Shown here: positions 9,041 to 19,207 of the stretch, piece after piece
Numbering within the stretch: position 1 is the first letter of the stretch
Layout of the letters: each line of letters opens with the position of its first letter
Assembly (NCBI GenBank): GCA_963710275.1
Contig: CAVPZS010000002.1
Coordinates: 496,001 to 560,000 of the forward strand
DNA length: 64,000 nt
From: Rhodoblastus sp963710275
Lineage (GTDB): Bacteria; Pseudomonadota; Alphaproteobacteria; Rhizobiales; Beijerinckiaceae
Direction of reading: 5' to 3'
Position numbers and translations under genes: made by a program
The notes under the pieces: generated by a model
Seen by the model: only the letters and a program-made list of their open reading frames with translations
Told to the model about the DNA's origin: nothing
The model's database searches: none

Positions 9041-10673
9041 ATGCGCCTGCTCAGCCTGATTTTCGCGCCGCGCCACAGCGCCCTGCTCTTCAGCGTCCTG
9101 CTGTTCGTCTGGACGCTGGTCGAGATGGCGCTACATCCGGGCGAGATGGACTATCTCGCCATCCCCCTGGTGGTGTTCGGCGGCCTGACCACGGTCGGCC
9201 TCGGCGATCTCACGCAGAAGCGCCATTCGGTGCTGCGCAATTATCCGATCCTCGCGCATCTGCGCTTCATCATCGAGGAGATACGGCCTGAGATCCGGCA
9301 ATATCTGTTCGAGAGCGAGACCGACGGCGCGCCTTTCAGCCGCGACCGCCGCGCCCTGGTCTATCAGCGCGCCAAGATGCAACTCGACAAGCGGCCCTTC
9401 GGCACGCAACTGCTTGTTTATTCCGACGGTTTCGAATGGATGCTGCATTCGCTGGCGCCCAGGTCCCCGGCGACGGAGCCCTTCCGGATCGCCATCGGCG
9501 GGCCCTCGTGCGCCAAGCCCTATTCGGCCTCGGTGCTCAATATTTCCGCCATGAGTTTCGGCGCGCTCTCGGCCAACGCCATCCGCGCGCTGAACGGCGG
9601 CGCCAAGGCCGGCGGTTTCGCCCACGACACTGGCGAAGGCGGCTTTTCCCCCTATCACGCCGAAAAGGGCGGCGACATCATCTGGGAGCTCGGCTCCGGC
9701 TATTTCGGCTGCCGCACGCCTACCGGCGAATTCTCGCCGGAAAGATTTACCGCCGCCGCGCAGAATCCGCAGATCAAGATGATCGAGATCAAGCTCAGCC
9801 AGGGCGCGAAGCCGGGCCATGGCGGCGTCCTTCCCGCCGCCAAGGTGACGCCCGAAATCGCGGCGATCCGCGGCGTGCCGCTGGGCATGGACTGCGTGTC
9901 CCCGGCCTGCCACAGCGCCTTCTCGACGCCGCTGGAGATGATTCGAGTTCATCGAAAAGCTTCGCGGGCTTTCAGGCGGCAAGCCGATCGGCTTCAAGTT
10001 CTGCCTCGGCCAGCCGGTCGAGTTCCTGGCCCTTTGCAAGGCCATGCTCGAAAACGGCGCCACGCCGGATTTCATCGTCGTCGATGGCAAGGAAGGCGGC
10101 ACCGGCGCGGCGCCGCTTGAATTCATGGACCATTTGGGCATGCCGATGCGCGAGGGCCTGAATTTTGTCCATAACGCCCTGGTCGGCGCCGGCCTGCGGC
10201 AAAAGATCAAACTCGGCTGTTCCGGCAAGATCCTCACCGCCTTCGACATGGCCAGGGCCATGGCGCTCGGCGCCGACTGGTGCAACAGCGCGCGCGGCTT
10301 CATGTTCGCGGTCGGCTGCATCCAGTCGCTGTCCTGCCACACCGACACCTGCCCGACCGGGGTCGCCACCCAGGATCCCGCGCGCGGCCGCGCCATCGAC
10401 GTGCCGGACAAGGCGCAGCGCGTCGCCAATTTCCACAAGGCCACCCTGCATTGCCTTGCCGAGATCACCGCGGCGGCAGGTCTCGATCACCCCAACCAGT
10501 TCGAACTCGACCATTTCCGCCGGCGCGTCTCGGAAAGCAGCGTGGTCAGTTTCGCCGAGCTTTTCCCGGCGCTGGAAGTCGAGGAACTGCTGCGCGGCGC
10601 GCGCGATCCGCGGCTGCGCGCGCTCTGGGACAAGGCCAGCCCCGAGCGGTTCTCGCCGGTGCGCCCGGCCTGA
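9041..10673 (+). CDS. FMN-binding glutamate synthase family protein, one frameshift
   Basis: Two N-terminal membrane segments (about residues 8-60) precede a GltB-type FMN-binding barrel. Visible features are NISAMSFGALS and HDTGEGGFSPYH near the flavin site, KPGHGG, and the 3Fe-4S ligand stretch CIQSLSCHTDTCPTGV near 10317-10365, as in archaeal-type glutamate synthases and relatives. The frame shifts near 9945 by one base, between STPLEM and EFIEKLRGLSGG. No amidotransferase domain is present, so classical glutamate synthesis from glutamine is not expected; the role of these membrane-linked homologues is not known to me. Confidence 0.85.
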
Positions 10674-10679
10674 TCGCGC

Positions 10680-11231
10680 TTACTGCTTGCGCAGCGCGGC
10701 GGCGATGCGCGGCGGCAGCTTTTCGATATGCAGCCCGACCGGCTGCGGCTTTTCCGGCCGGTCAAACGTGTCGACGAAGCGCCCCAGCGCCTTCAGCGTG
10801 ACGCCCTTCACGCCGGCGGAGACCACCAGCAGGATCGCGGAGCCGAGACAGGCGATGATCAAGATGACGTTGAAGAGCGTGTGTTCCGGGAGGTTCTGCG
10901 GCAGGATGCGGAAGCGCGATCCGCAGAAATAGAGCCCCAGGCAGACGCCGACGACGCCGATGACGCCGTTCATGACGATGCCGAACCCCCTGCCCTTGAA
11001 AGTGAAGTTGGTCAGGACGCCGAAGGCCATGGCATAGACGAACAGACAGAAGCTGAGCAGGTCGCGCCTCTCGCCGGACAGGTCATGCCAGCCCATCCAG
11101 TCCACGATCTGGTCGAAAAAGGGCAGCGACGAATCGGAGCCGTAGCCGTCGGCGAGGGCGGGGCCGCCGCCGGCGGCGACCGCCAGCAGGGCCAGGATGG
11201 GAAAACAGGGTCCGCGCAGGAAAGATCGCAT
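10680..11231 (-). CDS. Hypothetical membrane protein, three membrane segments
   Basis: A 183-residue protein with an N-terminal signal-like segment ending PALADG, then three more hydrophobic segments (about residues 60-80, 87-105 and 120-145) and a basic C-terminal tail of about 35 residues (RPEKPQPVGLHIEKLPPR). I do not recognise the family. It converges with the glutamate-synthase-like gene with a gap of six bases. Confidence 0.65.
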   Translation of the reverse strand: MRSFLRGPCFPILALLAVAAGGGPALADGYGSDSSLPFFDQIVDWMGWHDLSGERRDLLSFCLFVYAMAFGVLTNFTFKGRGFGIVMNGVIGVVGVCLGLYFCGSRFRILPQNLPEHTLFNVILIIACLGSAILLVVSAGVKGVTLKALGRFVDTFDRPEKPQPVGLHIEKLPPRIAAALRKQ

Positions 11232-11320
11232 CAGTTCCGCCCTCGGGCTTCATGCCGAAAGCGGATTTTACGCGATGCGCCCTGCGATTTCGTAAACGGG
11301 ATGACGGGCCTTTTCGGTGG

Positions 11321-11872
11321 TTACTGCGCCCACCCTCTGCTGAAGCCGGTAACCCCCAACGCGCTATTGATGATACGACGCCCGTCGGGCGACATGTGAA
11401 ACCGATTTGGACTTTCGCCGCCAAAGGCTATTTTCAACACGCCGTCCTCACACCACCATTTGCCCACAATGCCGCTGCTGTGCGCGGCTGTCCCATCGCG
11501 GCGAAAAACGGTGTCCGCCTTGCCAAAGAAGCCGGCAGCCCAACTGTCCCATGTGCCGACAATACTGGGGCACCGACCCGTCTGCGGGCTCGGCTGCGCA
11601 ATACGACGCACAGTTTGTCGTTCATGAGCCGGTCTATGTTGATATTCTTGTTCATGAACAACGCGATGGGGGCGTTGGCGCCGGGCGTTCGCTGGAACGG
11701 GCCGAGCATCTTCACCCGAGATTTCCTTGTTTGTCTTGCCAATGGTTCCGCCGGTGCTTCCAGGCTGCGCGGTTTGAGCATGCGCCAAGTCCATATTCGA
11801 GCAAAGGCGCGCAAGCATGAAAATGATCAAAGGCAACGAGGCGCGCAACGGCCGTCCTGAAAAAGACCACAT
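11321..11872 (-). CDS. Small secreted protein with a C-terminal beta-sandwich-like repeat
   Basis: From ATG at 11872 the product starts MWSFSGRPLRASLPLIIFML and has a signal peptide ending near AHA. It continues with STGGTIGKTNKEISG, an Arg-rich linker, and a C-terminal domain (GTWDSWAAGFFGKADTVFRR, then DGTAAHSSGIVGKWWCEDG) that looks like a family of small alphaproteobacterial exported proteins I recall with the pattern GGTIGK plus G-x-W repeats. Function unknown. The open frame extends upstream to 11974, but the chosen start gives the better signal peptide. Confidence 0.5.
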   Translation of the reverse strand: MWSFSGRPLRASLPLIIFMLARLCSNMDLAHAQTAQPGSTGGTIGKTNKEISGEDARPVPANARRQRPHRVVHEQEYQHRPAHERQTVRRIAQPSPQTGRCPSIVGTWDSWAAGFFGKADTVFRRDGTAAHSSGIVGKWWCEDGVLKIAFGGESPNRFHMSPDGRRIINSALGVTGFSRGWAQ

Positions 11873-12021
11873 AGCTTCCTGTCCTTGAGCGTCGATTGGG
11901 GAAACAACGACGCCACACACTACTTGAAATATGACCATACAGAGAAGACGGGGGGCGCGCCGGAAAGGGATCACGGGACCGCTGGGGATCCCGCCTCATC
12001 CGCCTCGGCCTCGCCGGCCCC

Positions 12022-13709
12022 TCACATATTCGGATAATTCGGGCCGCCGCCGCCTTCGGGGCAGGTCCAGGTGATGTTCTGGGCGGGGTCCTTGATGTCG
12101 CAGGTTTTGCAGTGAACGCAGTTCTGCGCGTTGATGACGAAACGCGGGTCGCTTCCTGTTCGCCTCGTCGCCATAGACGATTTCATAGACGCCCGCCGGG
12201 CAGTAGAGCCGCGCGGGCTCGCCATATTCCGGCAGGTTTTTCGCCACCGGCAATGCCGGGATCGGTCAGCTTGAGATGGACCGGCTGGTCTTCCTCGTGA
12301 TTGGTGTTGGACAGGAACACCGAGGACAACTTGTCGAAGGTCAGCACGCCGTCAGGCTTCGGATAGACAATGCGGCGTGACGTCGACGCAGCGGCTTCAG
12401 CGTGGCGTAATCCGGCTTGCCGTGCTTGAGCGTGCCGAACAGGCTGCCAGCCGAACAAGGTGTTCATCCACATGTCGAGGCCGCCGAGCGATACGCCGAT
12501 ATAGGTGCCGAGCTTCGACCACAACGGCTTGACGTTGCGCACCTTCTTCAGGTCGGCGCCGATCGCGCCGCCGTCTGCCAGCCCTGGTCATAGGACGACC
12601 AGTTCGTCATGGGCGCGGCCGGCGGCCAGCGCCGCGGCCACCGCTTCCGCCGCCTGCATGCCCGAGAGCATCGCATTATGCGACCCCTTGATGCGCGGCA
12701 CGTTCATGAAGCCCGCCGCGCAGCCGAGCAGCGCGCCGCCGGGGAACGCCAGCTTGGGAACCGATTGCCAGCCGCCCTCGGTGATCGCGCGCGCGCCATA
12801 GGCCAGCCGCTTGCCGCCGGCGAAGATGTCGCGGATCATCGGATGGGTCTTGAAGCGCTGGAATTCGTCGAAGGGCGACAGGGTCGGATTCTTGTAGTTC
12901 AGATGCACGACGAAGCCGACGACGACCTGGTTGTCTTCGATATGATACAGGAAGGAGCCGCCGCCCGTGTCCGACGACAGCGGCCAGCCGAAGGAATGCT
13001 GCACCAGGCCGGGCTGGTGCTTGGCTCGGGTCGACGCTGCCACAGCTCCTTGATGCCGATGCCGATATTTCTGCGGCTCGCGACCGTCGTCCAGCTGGAA
13101 TTTGGCGATCAGCTGCTTGGACAGCGAACCGCGCGCGCCCTCGGCGAAGAACGTGTATTTGCCGCGCAGCTCCATGCCGCGGGTGAACGAATCCTTCGGC
13201 TTGCCGTCGCGGCCGACGCCCATGTCGCCGGTGGCGACGCCGAGCACTTCGCCCTTGTCGCCGTAGAGAACTTCCGACAGCGGCGAAGCCCGGATAGATT
13301 TCGACGCCGAGCTCTTCCGCCTTGGCGCCGAGATAGCGGCAGACATTGCCGAGCGAGCCGACGAAATTGCCGTGGTTGTTCATCAGCGGCGGCATCAGGA
13401 AGTTGGGCAGGCGGACGCCGCCGGAGGGGCCGAGCAGGTAGAAATGGTCTTCGGTCGACCTTGACCTTCAGCGGCGCGTCCGGCGTCGTCGCGCCAGCCG
13501 GGCAGCAGCTTGTCGAGGCCGATGGGATCGATGACCACGCCGGACAGGATATGCGCGCCGATTTCCGAGCCTTTTTCCACCACGACGACGGAAAAGTCCG
13601 GATTGATCTGCTTGAGCCGGATCGCCGCCGACAGGCCCGCCGGCCCGCCGCCGACCACCACAACGTCATAATCCATCGCCTCGCGCGGTTCGAGTTCGAC
13701 TTCGCTCAT
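12022..13709 (-). CDS. Electron transfer flavoprotein-ubiquinone oxidoreductase, many frameshifts
   Basis: Pieces in several frames join into one ETF-QO. Start ATG 13709 (MSEVELEPREAMDYDVVVVG) is preceded by GGAGA. The FAD-binding GGGPAGLSAA, GAHILSGVV, the central region with FAEGARGSLSKQL, TGGGSFLYH and GCAAGFMNVPRIKG, and the C-terminal 4Fe-4S ligands in NCVHCKTCDIKDP and WTCPEGGGG are all present. I count at least eight shifts; three near 13025-13065 are single extra bases that restore the frame together. The enzyme passes electrons from ETF to ubiquinone, supporting the acyl-CoA dehydrogenases further on. It is almost surely intact in the organism. Confidence 0.85.
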
Positions 13710-13907
13710 CACGTTCTCCCGCAGAACGCGCTTTTGCAAAGGACGCTTCCCTATTCGTTTTCCTTATTTCATAGCGCGGTTCGCGCACCTGTCCACTGGG
13801 AAACAGCCAATCTGGCGCATTATTATTGTGCGCTGCATCGGTTTACGACTTTTGACATTGAACTTGCGTCGCGAGTTTGCGCCTAAAGCGGGACGGCTAG
13901 AAAAGCC

Positions 13908-14842
13908 ATGCTCGACGCCCAGCGCCCCGGACCGCCAAGATTTTGCCGCGCTGTTGCGCTTGTATGTCGACATGGGCGTCGAGTCGCGGTGGAGGAAGCC
14001 CCGGTCGATCGTTTCGCCCAATCGCGAGCCCAGCCGAAATCGCGGAAGTCTGCAGGCCCAAACGCGGGCCGAAACGCGAGCCACACCCGCGTCGCCGCCT
14101 GCGGAAAGACCGACGCCGCCGCGGCCCGCCGAGCCGCCGCGCGCGCCCCTGCAGAAACGCGCGGCGCCGCCTTCCGCGCCCGCCGCCGGCCAACAACGCC
14201 ATCCAGGCCGCCGCGCTGTCGCATGACGCCGCGGCCCAGAGCGCCCGCGAACAGGGCGGCGAGCGCCAACCACGCTCGACGAATTGCGCGAAAACTGGCC
14301 GCGTTCGACGGCTGCGCCTTGAAAAACGCCGCGACCCAACTGGTTTTCGCCGATGGCGCGCCCGATGCGCGCGATCATGATCGTCGGCGAGGGTCCCGGG
14401 CGCCGACGAGGACCGCATCGGCAAGCCTTTCGTCGGACCGCGCCGGGCAATTGCTCGACAAGATGCTGGCCGCCATCGGCCTCGACCGCACAAACGTCTA
14501 TATCGCCAATGTCGTGCCCTGGCGTCCGCCCGGCAATCGCACGCCGACGCCGCAGGAGCTGGCGCTGTGCCTGCCCTTCATCCGCCGCCAGATCGAACTG
14601 GTCTCGCCCGATTTTCTCGTCCTGCTCGGCGCCTCCTCGGCGCAGACCCTGCTCGAGCGAGAAGGAGGGCATCATGCGGCTGCGCGGCCATTGGCACGAT
14701 TACGACTGCGGCGGCCGCAAGATCAAGGCCCTGCCGATGCTGCATCCCGCCTATCTTTTGCGCGCGCCGCTCAAAAAGGCCCAGGCCTGGCGCGACCTGC
14801 GCAGCCTGAGACATGCGCTCGATGCGGGAGCAGGCCCGGTGA
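13908..14842 (+). CDS. Uracil-DNA glycosylase, family 4/5 type, several frameshifts
   Basis: Reconstructed across frames: an N-terminal helix (FAALLRLYVDMGV, EEAPVDRF), an Ala/Pro-rich linker, then the catalytic domain with FADG, IMIVGEGPG, GKPFVG, LLDKMLAAIGLDR, NVVPWRPPGNRTPT, LLGASSAQTLL and MLHPAYLLR. These are the motifs of the iron-sulfur uracil-DNA glycosylases of alphaproteobacteria. At least four shifts occur. The end is uncertain: the best stop is TGA at 14840, overlapping the GTG start of rnhB. It removes uracil from DNA in base-excision repair. Confidence 0.75.
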
Positions 14843-15474
14843 GCGCGCATTTCGACATCGAGGCCGAGCTCATCGCGCAGGGCCTCTGGCCGATCGCCGG
14901 AATCGACGAGGTCGGGCGCGGCCCGCTGGCCGGCCCGGTCTGCGTCGCGGCGGTCATCCTCGATCCGCGACGATTTGCCGCAGGGCCTGGACGATTCGAA
15001 AAAACTCTCCGCGAGCAAGGCGCGAGGCGCTTTACGAGGAAATCTGCGCCCGCGCCCTGGCCGTCTCGGTCGCCATGGCGCCGGCGGCGGAAATCGACGC
15101 GCTCAATATCAGGCGGGCGACGCTGGCCTGCATGAGCGCGGCGCGGCGCGAGCGCTGGTGCATCAGCGCCGCATTTCGTCGCTGGTCGACGGCAACGATC
15201 TGCCGGCCCTGCCCTGCGCCGGCCGCGCCATGATCAACGGCGACGCCACCAGCCTGTCCATCGCCGCCGCTTCGATCGTCGCCAAGGTGTCGCGCGACCG
15301 GCTGATGGCGCGGCTCGACCTGCTCCATCCCGGCTATGGTTTTGCCGCGCATGCCGGCTATGCGACGGCGGCCCATCGCGCGGCGCTGCAAAAACTTGGC
15401 CCCTGCCCCGAACATCGCCGCAGCTTCGCTCCGGTCAGCTGCTCGAGACCGGCGGCTGCACCGGACCTTACTGA
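14839..15474 (+). CDS. rnhB: Ribonuclease HII, several frameshifts
   Basis: Starts with GTG at 14839 (MSAHFDIEAELIAQGL). The active-site block GIDEVGRGPLAGPV, then LDDSKKLSASK, EEICARAL, IDALNIRRATL, LVDGNDLP and SIVAKVSRDRLM cover the whole RNase HII fold, including the catalytic Asp-Glu pair and the later Asp. Shifts lie near 14975, 15020, 15150 and 15436; the likely end is QLLETGGCTGPY at 15474. It removes ribonucleotides from DNA. It sits between a DNA glycosylase and CcrM, an arrangement common in alphaproteobacteria. Confidence 0.85.
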
Positions 15475-15669
15475 TACGGCAACTTTTGCCGCGCCGACGT
15501 TCGATTCACCGGTGTTAACGCCGCCGGCGCAGCGCGCAACTTGCGTAACACGACATTAAGCTTTCCGTACGGAAAAGGGACAGCTTCCGATCGGGTGGCT
15601 AAACCTCGTCTTTACCGCGTTGCGCGTAGTTTCGGCTTTGTCAGTCAGTCGCGTAGCGGTTTTAAGTTC

Positions 15670-16871
15670 ATGAGTATCCTTCGCGCCGGGACGGCCGGCT
15701 CCAAAGTCCAGAAACTGGTATCGCGTACTGGACTTAAGCCGGTTCCCAGGCTCGAAGGCGCGTTTGCGCCGCTCTCGCCGCGCCTGCGCCGCTCAACCAG
15801 ATCCTGGTCGGCGACTGCATCGAGGCCATGCGCGGCCTGCCCGAGGCCAGCGTCGATCTGGTCTTCGCCGATCCGCCCTATAATCTTCAGCTCGAAGGCG
15901 GCCTCACCCGGCCCGACCAGAGCGAAGTGGACGCGGTGGACGACGACTGGGACAAGTTCGCCTCCTTCGCCGATTACGACCGCTTCACCCGCGACTGGCT
16001 CGCCGCCGCGCAGCGCGCGATGAAGCCGGACGCGACGATCTTCGTCATCGGCTCCTATCACAATATTTTCCGCGTCGGCGCGATCCTGCAGGATCTCGGC
16101 TTCTGGATCCTCAACGACATCGTCTGGCGCAAGGCCAATCCCATGCCCAATTTCCGCGGCCGGCGCTTCACCAATGCGCATGAGACGATGATCTGGGCGT
16201 CGAAGAGCGCCGAGCGCCAAGTCCTACACCTTCAACTACGAAGCGATGAAGGCCGGCAACGAGGATTGCCAGATGCGCTCCGACTGGTTCTTTCCGATCT
16301 GCACCGGCGCGGAACGGCTGAAGGACGCCAACGGCAGAAAAACCCATCCGACCCAAAAGCCCGAAGCCCTGCTGGCGCGCATCCTGATGGCGGCGTCGAA
16401 ACCCGGCGATGTGGTGCTCGATCCGTTTTTCGGCTCGGGCACCACCGGCGCGGTGGCGAAAAAGCTCGGCCGCCATTTCATCGGCTGCGAGCGCGACGAA
16501 ATCTATATCGACGCGGCGCGCGCCCGCATCGCCGCGGCCGAACGCGCTGCCCGACACCGCTTTCCAGGCGCCGACCGCCAAGAGGCAGGAGCCGCGCGTC
16601 GCCTTCGCCAGCCTGGTGGAAGCGGGGATGATCGCGCCGGGCACGGTTCTGTTCGACGAAAAGCGCCGCCATCCAGGCCGTTGTGCGCGCCGACGGCGCC
16701 GTGGCGCTGGGCGAGATCGTCGGCTCGATCCACAAGATCGGCGCCCTGTCGCAGGGCCTGCCGGCCTGCAACGGCTGGACCTTCTGGCGCGTCGAGCAGG
16801 ACGGCCAGGTCGTCTGCATCGACGATCTGCGCATGCGCTATCGCGAAATCGCCAAGCACGCGGAGGCGTGA
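15670..16871 (+). CDS. ccrM: CcrM-type DNA adenine methyltransferase (GANTC), frameshifted
   Basis: Start ATG at 15670 (MSILRAGTAG). NQILVGDCIEAMRGLP, the catalytic DPPYNLQL, the target region, LDPFFGSGTTGAVAK (AdoMet site) and IGCERDE define a beta-class N6-adenine methyltransferase. The C-terminal RAMA-like domain (LVEAGMIAPG, VGSIHKIGALSQGL, ACNGWTFW) is typical of cell-cycle CcrM enzymes, which methylate GANTC. The frame changes near 15780, 16215, 16545 and 16675; the last three act as single insertions. Genes are otherwise complete, so function is assumed. Confidence 0.88.
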
Positions 16872-16919
16872 GGCGGCGCAGCCCCCCGACAGCCGACCGC
16901 AAGAGCACATGAGGGCCAG

Positions 16920-18524
16920 ATGATCCGCCGCGTCCTGCTCGCCCTCGCCCTCGCAGCCGGCAGCGCGGCGCAGGCGCAAACCGCCTTGCAAGGCGGCGCC
17001 GCCGGGAACGGCAGACCGGCCGGCGGCGCGGCGGTCCATCGCCCAGCGGACATCGACCTGAGCGACTTCGCGTCGGCGTCGCCATCGGGCGCGCTGGACC
17101 CAACCGGCGCGATCGACATGACCCCGGTGTTCATGGCGGCGATCAACAGCGTCGGCCCGGGCTCGAACATCAAGCTTGTCGTTCCCAATATCGGCGGCTC
17201 CGCCAGATACCGGCTCAATTCCAATATCACGTCCAACGGCAGATTTGTCGCCGTCGACCTCACCAGCGGCGCGCTGGCCGGAAGCAATTTTGGCGGCGCG
17301 GGGCCCGGGGTCCTGTATGTGCAGAGAATAGACCAGACGACGCCCGATCATTACAACACGCAAATCCAGGCGCAGGGTCGTGGCGCGGGAGTCGACACGG
17401 TTTACAACACCAATATCGTCAACAACGGCGGCAAGGCGCTGGTCGGATATTATCAGGAATACCAGAACTACAATACCGGAGCGTCCAACATCAACGGCGG
17501 GGATATCGCCGAGTGGCATCTCTCGCAATGGATGGTTCCGACCTCGACCAGCAGCCTGGCCATGTTCGGCAACTGGACGACGACGCTCAGCCCGCTGACG
17601 AGCACGACGGACGTCGTTTCCGGCGGCGTGAAATGGAACCTTCTTTCCATCGAATATAATCCCGTCAACAACGGCCCCGACCCCTCGTGGTCGGAATATG
17701 ATCCCGACAACAGGGTCGACGGCGCCACCGGGGCCGCCGCCGGCGTTCCCCTGACGGGATCGCACGGAATCATCATCCAGCCCGACATCTGGGCGCCGAC
17801 AGGCGGGCTCGGCGGCAGCGGCCAGTTCGCCTTTGGCTGCCTCCCCTCCCCCGAGTTGAACAAGCGCCAGACCAAGTCATCCGTCGCCCATCAGCCGACC
17901 TCGTCCCATGGGGCCTATCAGAACGGATGGGAGAGCTGCCTCCACATCGGCAACAACGCCGTCTGGCAGGGAGGGCATGGACTTTACCTTGGCGGCCGCA
18001 CGGGAAAAAGGCCGGACGGCGCGGCCGATCCGACCGTCACCGGCGCCGCGATCTACGCCAAATATGCCTGGGGGCCGGCGCTGATCGACGCCACGGAGGC
18101 GACCTTCGGCACCGGCGCGATCCTGCTCGGGACCGGTCCCACCCAGGGCATTTATTGGGGCGGCCGGGTCAGCGTCCACGGCGACTCCTCCGGCAACCTC
18201 AACCTGGACGCGCCCGGGGGGGCGCGCACCGGCAATGGCGTGATCGCGGTCGGAAGCGTCCCGGCCGCGTCCGGCTCCTGTTCGATCAAGGATCAGATCG
18301 GCGGCAACTGGGCCGGAAGTTTCAGGGCTGGCGGCGCCTGTTCCGCGGGGACCATCGTCCTGACCTTCGCCACGACCGCTCCGAACGGCTGGGCCTGCGT
18401 CGCGAGCGACCTCACGGCGCCGGCTGGCGCCCTCAGGCAATCGGCCTATTCGGCAAGGACGGCGACATTCTCCGCGACGATGGCCGCCAACGACCTCGCG
18501 ACGTTTTCTTGCACAGGATTTTGA
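16920..18524 (+). CDS. Secreted protein with pectate-lyase-like start and phage-tail-like C-terminus
   Basis: A 534-residue protein with a signal peptide (MIRRVLLALALAAGSAAQAQ). The segment LDPTGAIDMTPVFMAAINS looks like the opening of right-handed beta-helix tailspikes and pectate lyases. The middle is rich in Gly, Asn and Thr. The last 90 residues (GSCSIKDQIGGNWAGSF, FATTAPNGWACVASDL, NDLATFSCTGF) resemble C-terminal domains I have seen on phage and phage-derived tail proteins. Substrate or role is unknown. It ends beside the remnant of a mobile-element gene, so it may belong to an old prophage. Confidence 0.55.
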   Translation: MIRRVLLALALAAGSAAQAQTALQGGAAGNGRPAGGAAVHRPADIDLSDFASASPSGALDPTGAIDMTPVFMAAINSVGPGSNIKLVVPNIGGSARYRLNSNITSNGRFVAVDLTSGALAGSNFGGAGPGVLYVQRIDQTTPDHYNTQIQAQGRGAGVDTVYNTNIVNNGGKALVGYYQEYQNYNTGASNINGGDIAEWHLSQWMVPTSTSSLAMFGNWTTTLSPLTSTTDVVSGGVKWNLLSIEYNPVNNGPDPSWSEYDPDNRVDGATGAAAGVPLTGSHGIIIQPDIWAPTGGLGGSGQFAFGCLPSPELNKRQTKSSVAHQPTSSHGAYQNGWESCLHIGNNAVWQGGHGLYLGGRTGKRPDGAADPTVTGAAIYAKYAWGPALIDATEATFGTGAILLGTGPTQGIYWGGRVSVHGDSSGNLNLDAPGGARTGNGVIAVGSVPAASGSCSIKDQIGGNWAGSFRAGGACSAGTIVLTFATTAPNGWACVASDLTAPAGALRQSAYSARTATFSATMAANDLATFSCTGF

Positions 18525-18554
18525 TCGGGGCGGCGTCAGGCGAAATGGCGAGTC

Positions 18555-18821
18555 GCTTGTCGCGACATGACGCGGCTGGTCGAACCTGGTAACTTCCTCG
18601 ATTTGTGCAATGTGTCGCGCGACTGACGCGGCGGTGATGAGATACTTTTCGCCGTACTGCGTTTCCTGCCGAAGACAGTCGAGGTGGCCCTGTGCGCAAT
18701 AGCGCTGGATTCTCCGAATCGTTCTCGGGTGGCCGGCGTGCTCATACCGGAGTGCGGCCTCGTCAATGGTCAGGGAATAATCGTCGGGGCTGGTCGCGAA
18801 TTGTCGCGGTTGGTCGTCCAT
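18555..18821 (-). pseudogene. Truncated HTH protein of the type found on Hyphomicrobiales mobile elements
   Basis: From ATG 18821, about 89 residues (MDDQPRQFATSPDDY, LTIDEAALRYEHAGH, PRTIRRIQRYC, GEKYLITAASVARHIAQIEE) match a small DNA-binding family I recall from mobile elements of this order; full-length members continue with a charged, coiled region. Here the similarity stops near 18555 and the open frame only continues as antisense of the preceding gene. I read it as a 3'-truncated relic marking the left edge of the defence island. Confidence 0.5.
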
Positions 18822-18964
18822 GCGTCTATCATACCTCGGCGAATTCATTTTCGACGAGTTTTCCACACCAACGTTCTGCCACGACATTGAACATTATGTT
18901 CGGCATCCCGCACGATCGTAGGCGCAGCTCGCTGACCGACGGTTGATTCGAAAAAAATGAACCA

Positions 18965-19001
18965 TTGACGTTTGCAGCAAAATGACTTATTTTGCTGCAA
19001 A
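18965..19001 (+). promoter_or_regulatory. Leaderless promoter overlapped by a perfect palindrome (RHH/methyltransferase operon)
   Basis: TTGACG (18965-18970) and TATTTT (18988-18993), 17 bases apart, form a sigma70-like promoter whose start would fall at or next to the ATG at 19001. TTTGCAGCAAAAT (18971-18983) and its exact complement ATTTTGCTGCAAA (18989-19001) flank GACTT. The palindrome fills the promoter and ends on the first base of the start codon, so a bound repressor would block transcription. The natural candidate ligand is the RHH protein encoded next. Confidence 0.7.
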
Positions 19002-19207
19002 TGGCGAACAAACCACGAATAAGCGGAGGAACCGACGACGCTGTGAGAATCACGGCGACGGTTACCCGCGAGCAAGAGCGTCAACTCAAAGCGCTCGCGC
19101 TGTCGAACAAAGTTTCGGTTGCTTGGCTCGTCAGGGAAGCAATCGATCGAATGCTGGCGGGAGCGCAGATGCCGCATCCTCTGGATAAGCTGGAGCCAGA
19201 GCAATGA
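19001..19207 (+). CDS. Ribbon-helix-helix protein, putative controller of the restriction-modification genes
   Basis: A 68-residue protein starting MANKPRISGG. VRITATVTREQERQLKALA followed by VSVAWLVREAIDRML is a typical MetJ/Arc/CopG ribbon-helix-helix dimer. Its last bases overlap the methyltransferase start by ATGA, so the two are translated together. A perfect palindrome covers its promoter, suggesting autorepression and control of the methyltransferase. Usual controller proteins of such systems are HTH, so the RHH type is uncommon. An earlier in-frame TTG at 18992 gives a less convincing start. Confidence 0.8.
   Translation: MANKPRISGGTDDAVRITATVTREQERQLKALALSNKVSVAWLVREAIDRMLAGAQMPHPLDKLEPEQ

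Noticed and set aside
9131..10468. 445-residue minus-strand frame
   Set aside because: Antisense to the glutamate-synthase-like gene; no ribosome site or motif.
17877..18524. Continuation of the minus-strand HTH frame
   Set aside because: Beyond 18555 it is antisense to the secreted protein and no longer resembles the HTH family; only the first 89 residues are kept.
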